The notes beneath the pieces are model-generated. The model searched no databases and was not told the origin of the DNA. It saw nothing but the letters and a program-made list of their open reading frames with translations. The position numbers were made by a program, and so were the translations under genes. A stretch of DNA of 64,000 bases from Novipirellula sp052161655 (lineage in GTDB: Bacteria > Planctomycetota > Planctomycetia > Pirellulales > Pirellulaceae), in contig NZ_CP197418.1 of the NCBI RefSeq assembly GCF_052161655.1, positions 8,742,001 to 8,806,000 on the forward strand. Reading direction: 5' to 3'. This document shows, one piece after another, positions 63,456 through 64,000 of the stretch; the stretch's first letter is position 1, and every line of letters begins with the position of its first letter.

Positions 63456-64000
63456 TCACGTTTCGTTGCCAGTCACCAAACGTGACGGCAGATGGCTGGC
63501 GGAATTCAGCCAATGCAGTTGCCACGCTTTGCCGTCGTAATCCAATTTGGTGATTCCGGTATTGACGAGGCCCCCGATCTTTTCGACATCGGTTACATCC
63601 GAAAGCATCTTCGTCAACAAACATCGTTTGAAGTCCGCATGGATGACCGCGACGATCGTTTTGCCGCTGGCTCCGAACGACTGAATCAATCGCTCGGTAA
63701 CCACACCGGCTCTCGCGTTAGCTTGGTCATCCGTTTCTCGTTTGTTGCCAGCCCACCAACCTGCACTGGTGATCGTTTCGTCGATGACACAGTCGTGGGG
63801 CAACGCCGTAAATTCTTTTTCGATGCTCTCGCGTCCCATTCCTGGTCCACCCTCGGTTGCACTGGGACCATAACCACGGAAACAACCACCGCGTTCAAAG
63901 ACATTGTGCCAAACGTGAACGCGTTGCGGTGATTGGTCGACAATGAATCGAGTGGTTTGGATCGAGCGGCGAAACGGGCTTGTGATCAACGTGTCGATCG
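63456..64000 (-). CDS. Histidine phosphatase (phosphoglycerate mutase-like), N-terminus beyond the window
   Basis: Partial gene; the 5' end lies beyond the right edge and the frame stays open to base 64000 (reading ...DTLITSPFRRSIQTTRF). The TSPFRRSIQT motif is typical of the second part of the histidine phosphatase superfamily core. GRESIEKEF and VIHADFKRCLL (matching the second catalytic His, SHGG position) follow. The N-terminal RHG motif is not in the window. Substrate unknown. Confidence 0.82.
   Translation of the reverse strand, partial: IDTLITSPFRRSIQTTRFIVDQSPQRVHVWHNVFERGGCFRGYGPSATEGGPGMGRESIEKEFTALPHDCVIDETITSAGWWAGNKRETDDQANARAGVVTERLIQSFGASGKTIVAVIHADFKRCLLTKMLSDVTDVEKIGGLVNTGITKLDYDGKAWQLHWLNSASHLPSRLVTGNET

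Noticed and set aside
1..64000. CRISPR array, toxin-antitoxin, restriction or other defence island
   Set aside because: No regularly spaced direct repeats, nucleases, or recognisable toxin/antitoxin or methylase-restriction pairs were seen.

Overview
The window comes from a planctomycete of the Pirellulaceae (Rhodopirellula/Novipirellula-like). Evidence: two DUF1549/DUF1553 + DUF1501 gene pairs, two DUF1559 pseudopilin-like proteins, PQQ-type beta-propeller proteins, a DUF1080 protein, Cys-rich exported proteins, many Tat signals, and short genes scattered on both strands with few long operons. Intergenic regions are full of palindromic dispersed repeats. I assigned families by reading motifs only; no search was run.

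Layout. 1-1.6 kb: a complete IS4-family insertion sequence (74-1600) with 16-bp inverted repeats and a 10-bp target duplication, inserted in a palindromic repeat. 1.8-5.0 kb: a lipoprotein and a polytopic membrane protein. 5.4-8.3 kb: a short DUF1549/DUF1553 gene followed by a Tat-exported DUF1501 gene. 8.4-9.8 kb: tandem repeats, a HExxH membrane protein, a cloverleaf-shaped repeat and a small acidic protein. 10-14 kb: trpA after a divergent phosphoglucose-isomerase-like gene, and divergently gpmI. 14-21.3 kb: a DUF1559 protein, a small lipoprotein, and the large LamG/cytochrome/DUF1549/DUF1553 protein with its DUF1501 partner. 21.5-28 kb: DUF502 protein, ComF-like protein, ECF sigma factor, second DUF1559 protein and a PQQ-propeller protein. 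28-33.6 kb: a helical-repeat exported protein, a PAS-GAF histidine kinase and an Rcp1-like response regulator, probably one operon. 33.7-40.6 kb: acnA, a Cys-rich exported protein, rsmE with a glycosyltransferase, and an ExeA-like protein with ruined nucleotide motifs. 40.7-44.6 kb: a tandem pair of exported proteins of unknown function and another PQQ-propeller. 44.7-50.1 kb: genes with a sugar theme (solute-binding-like lipoprotein, xylulokinase, TIM-barrel isomerase, DUF1080). 50.2-52.8 kb: a methyltransferase overlapping a UbiA-like membrane protein, facing a methyltransferase that carries a lipoprotein signal. 53-60.4 kb: a zinc-ribbon protein, an exported protein, miaE-like + ftsY, a Cys-rich beta-barrel porin, a BFD-type ferredoxin overlapping an M20 peptidase. 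60.8-64 kb: rlmN, two exported proteins and a truncated histidine phosphatase at the window edge.

The housekeeping functions (TrpA, GpmI, AcnA, FtsY, RsmE, RlmN, MiaE) are ordinary. The less ordinary content is: (1) a 52-nt two-copy repeat that folds as a perfect cloverleaf with complementary hairpin loops; (2) the 50-53 kb methyltransferase/UbiA-like cluster with an apparently exported methyltransferase; (3) two likely pseudoenzymes (PGI-like and ExeA-like); (4) a shared Cys-rich N-terminal signature in two otherwise unrelated exported proteins. I found no CRISPR array, tRNA, rRNA, prophage or recognisable defence system.
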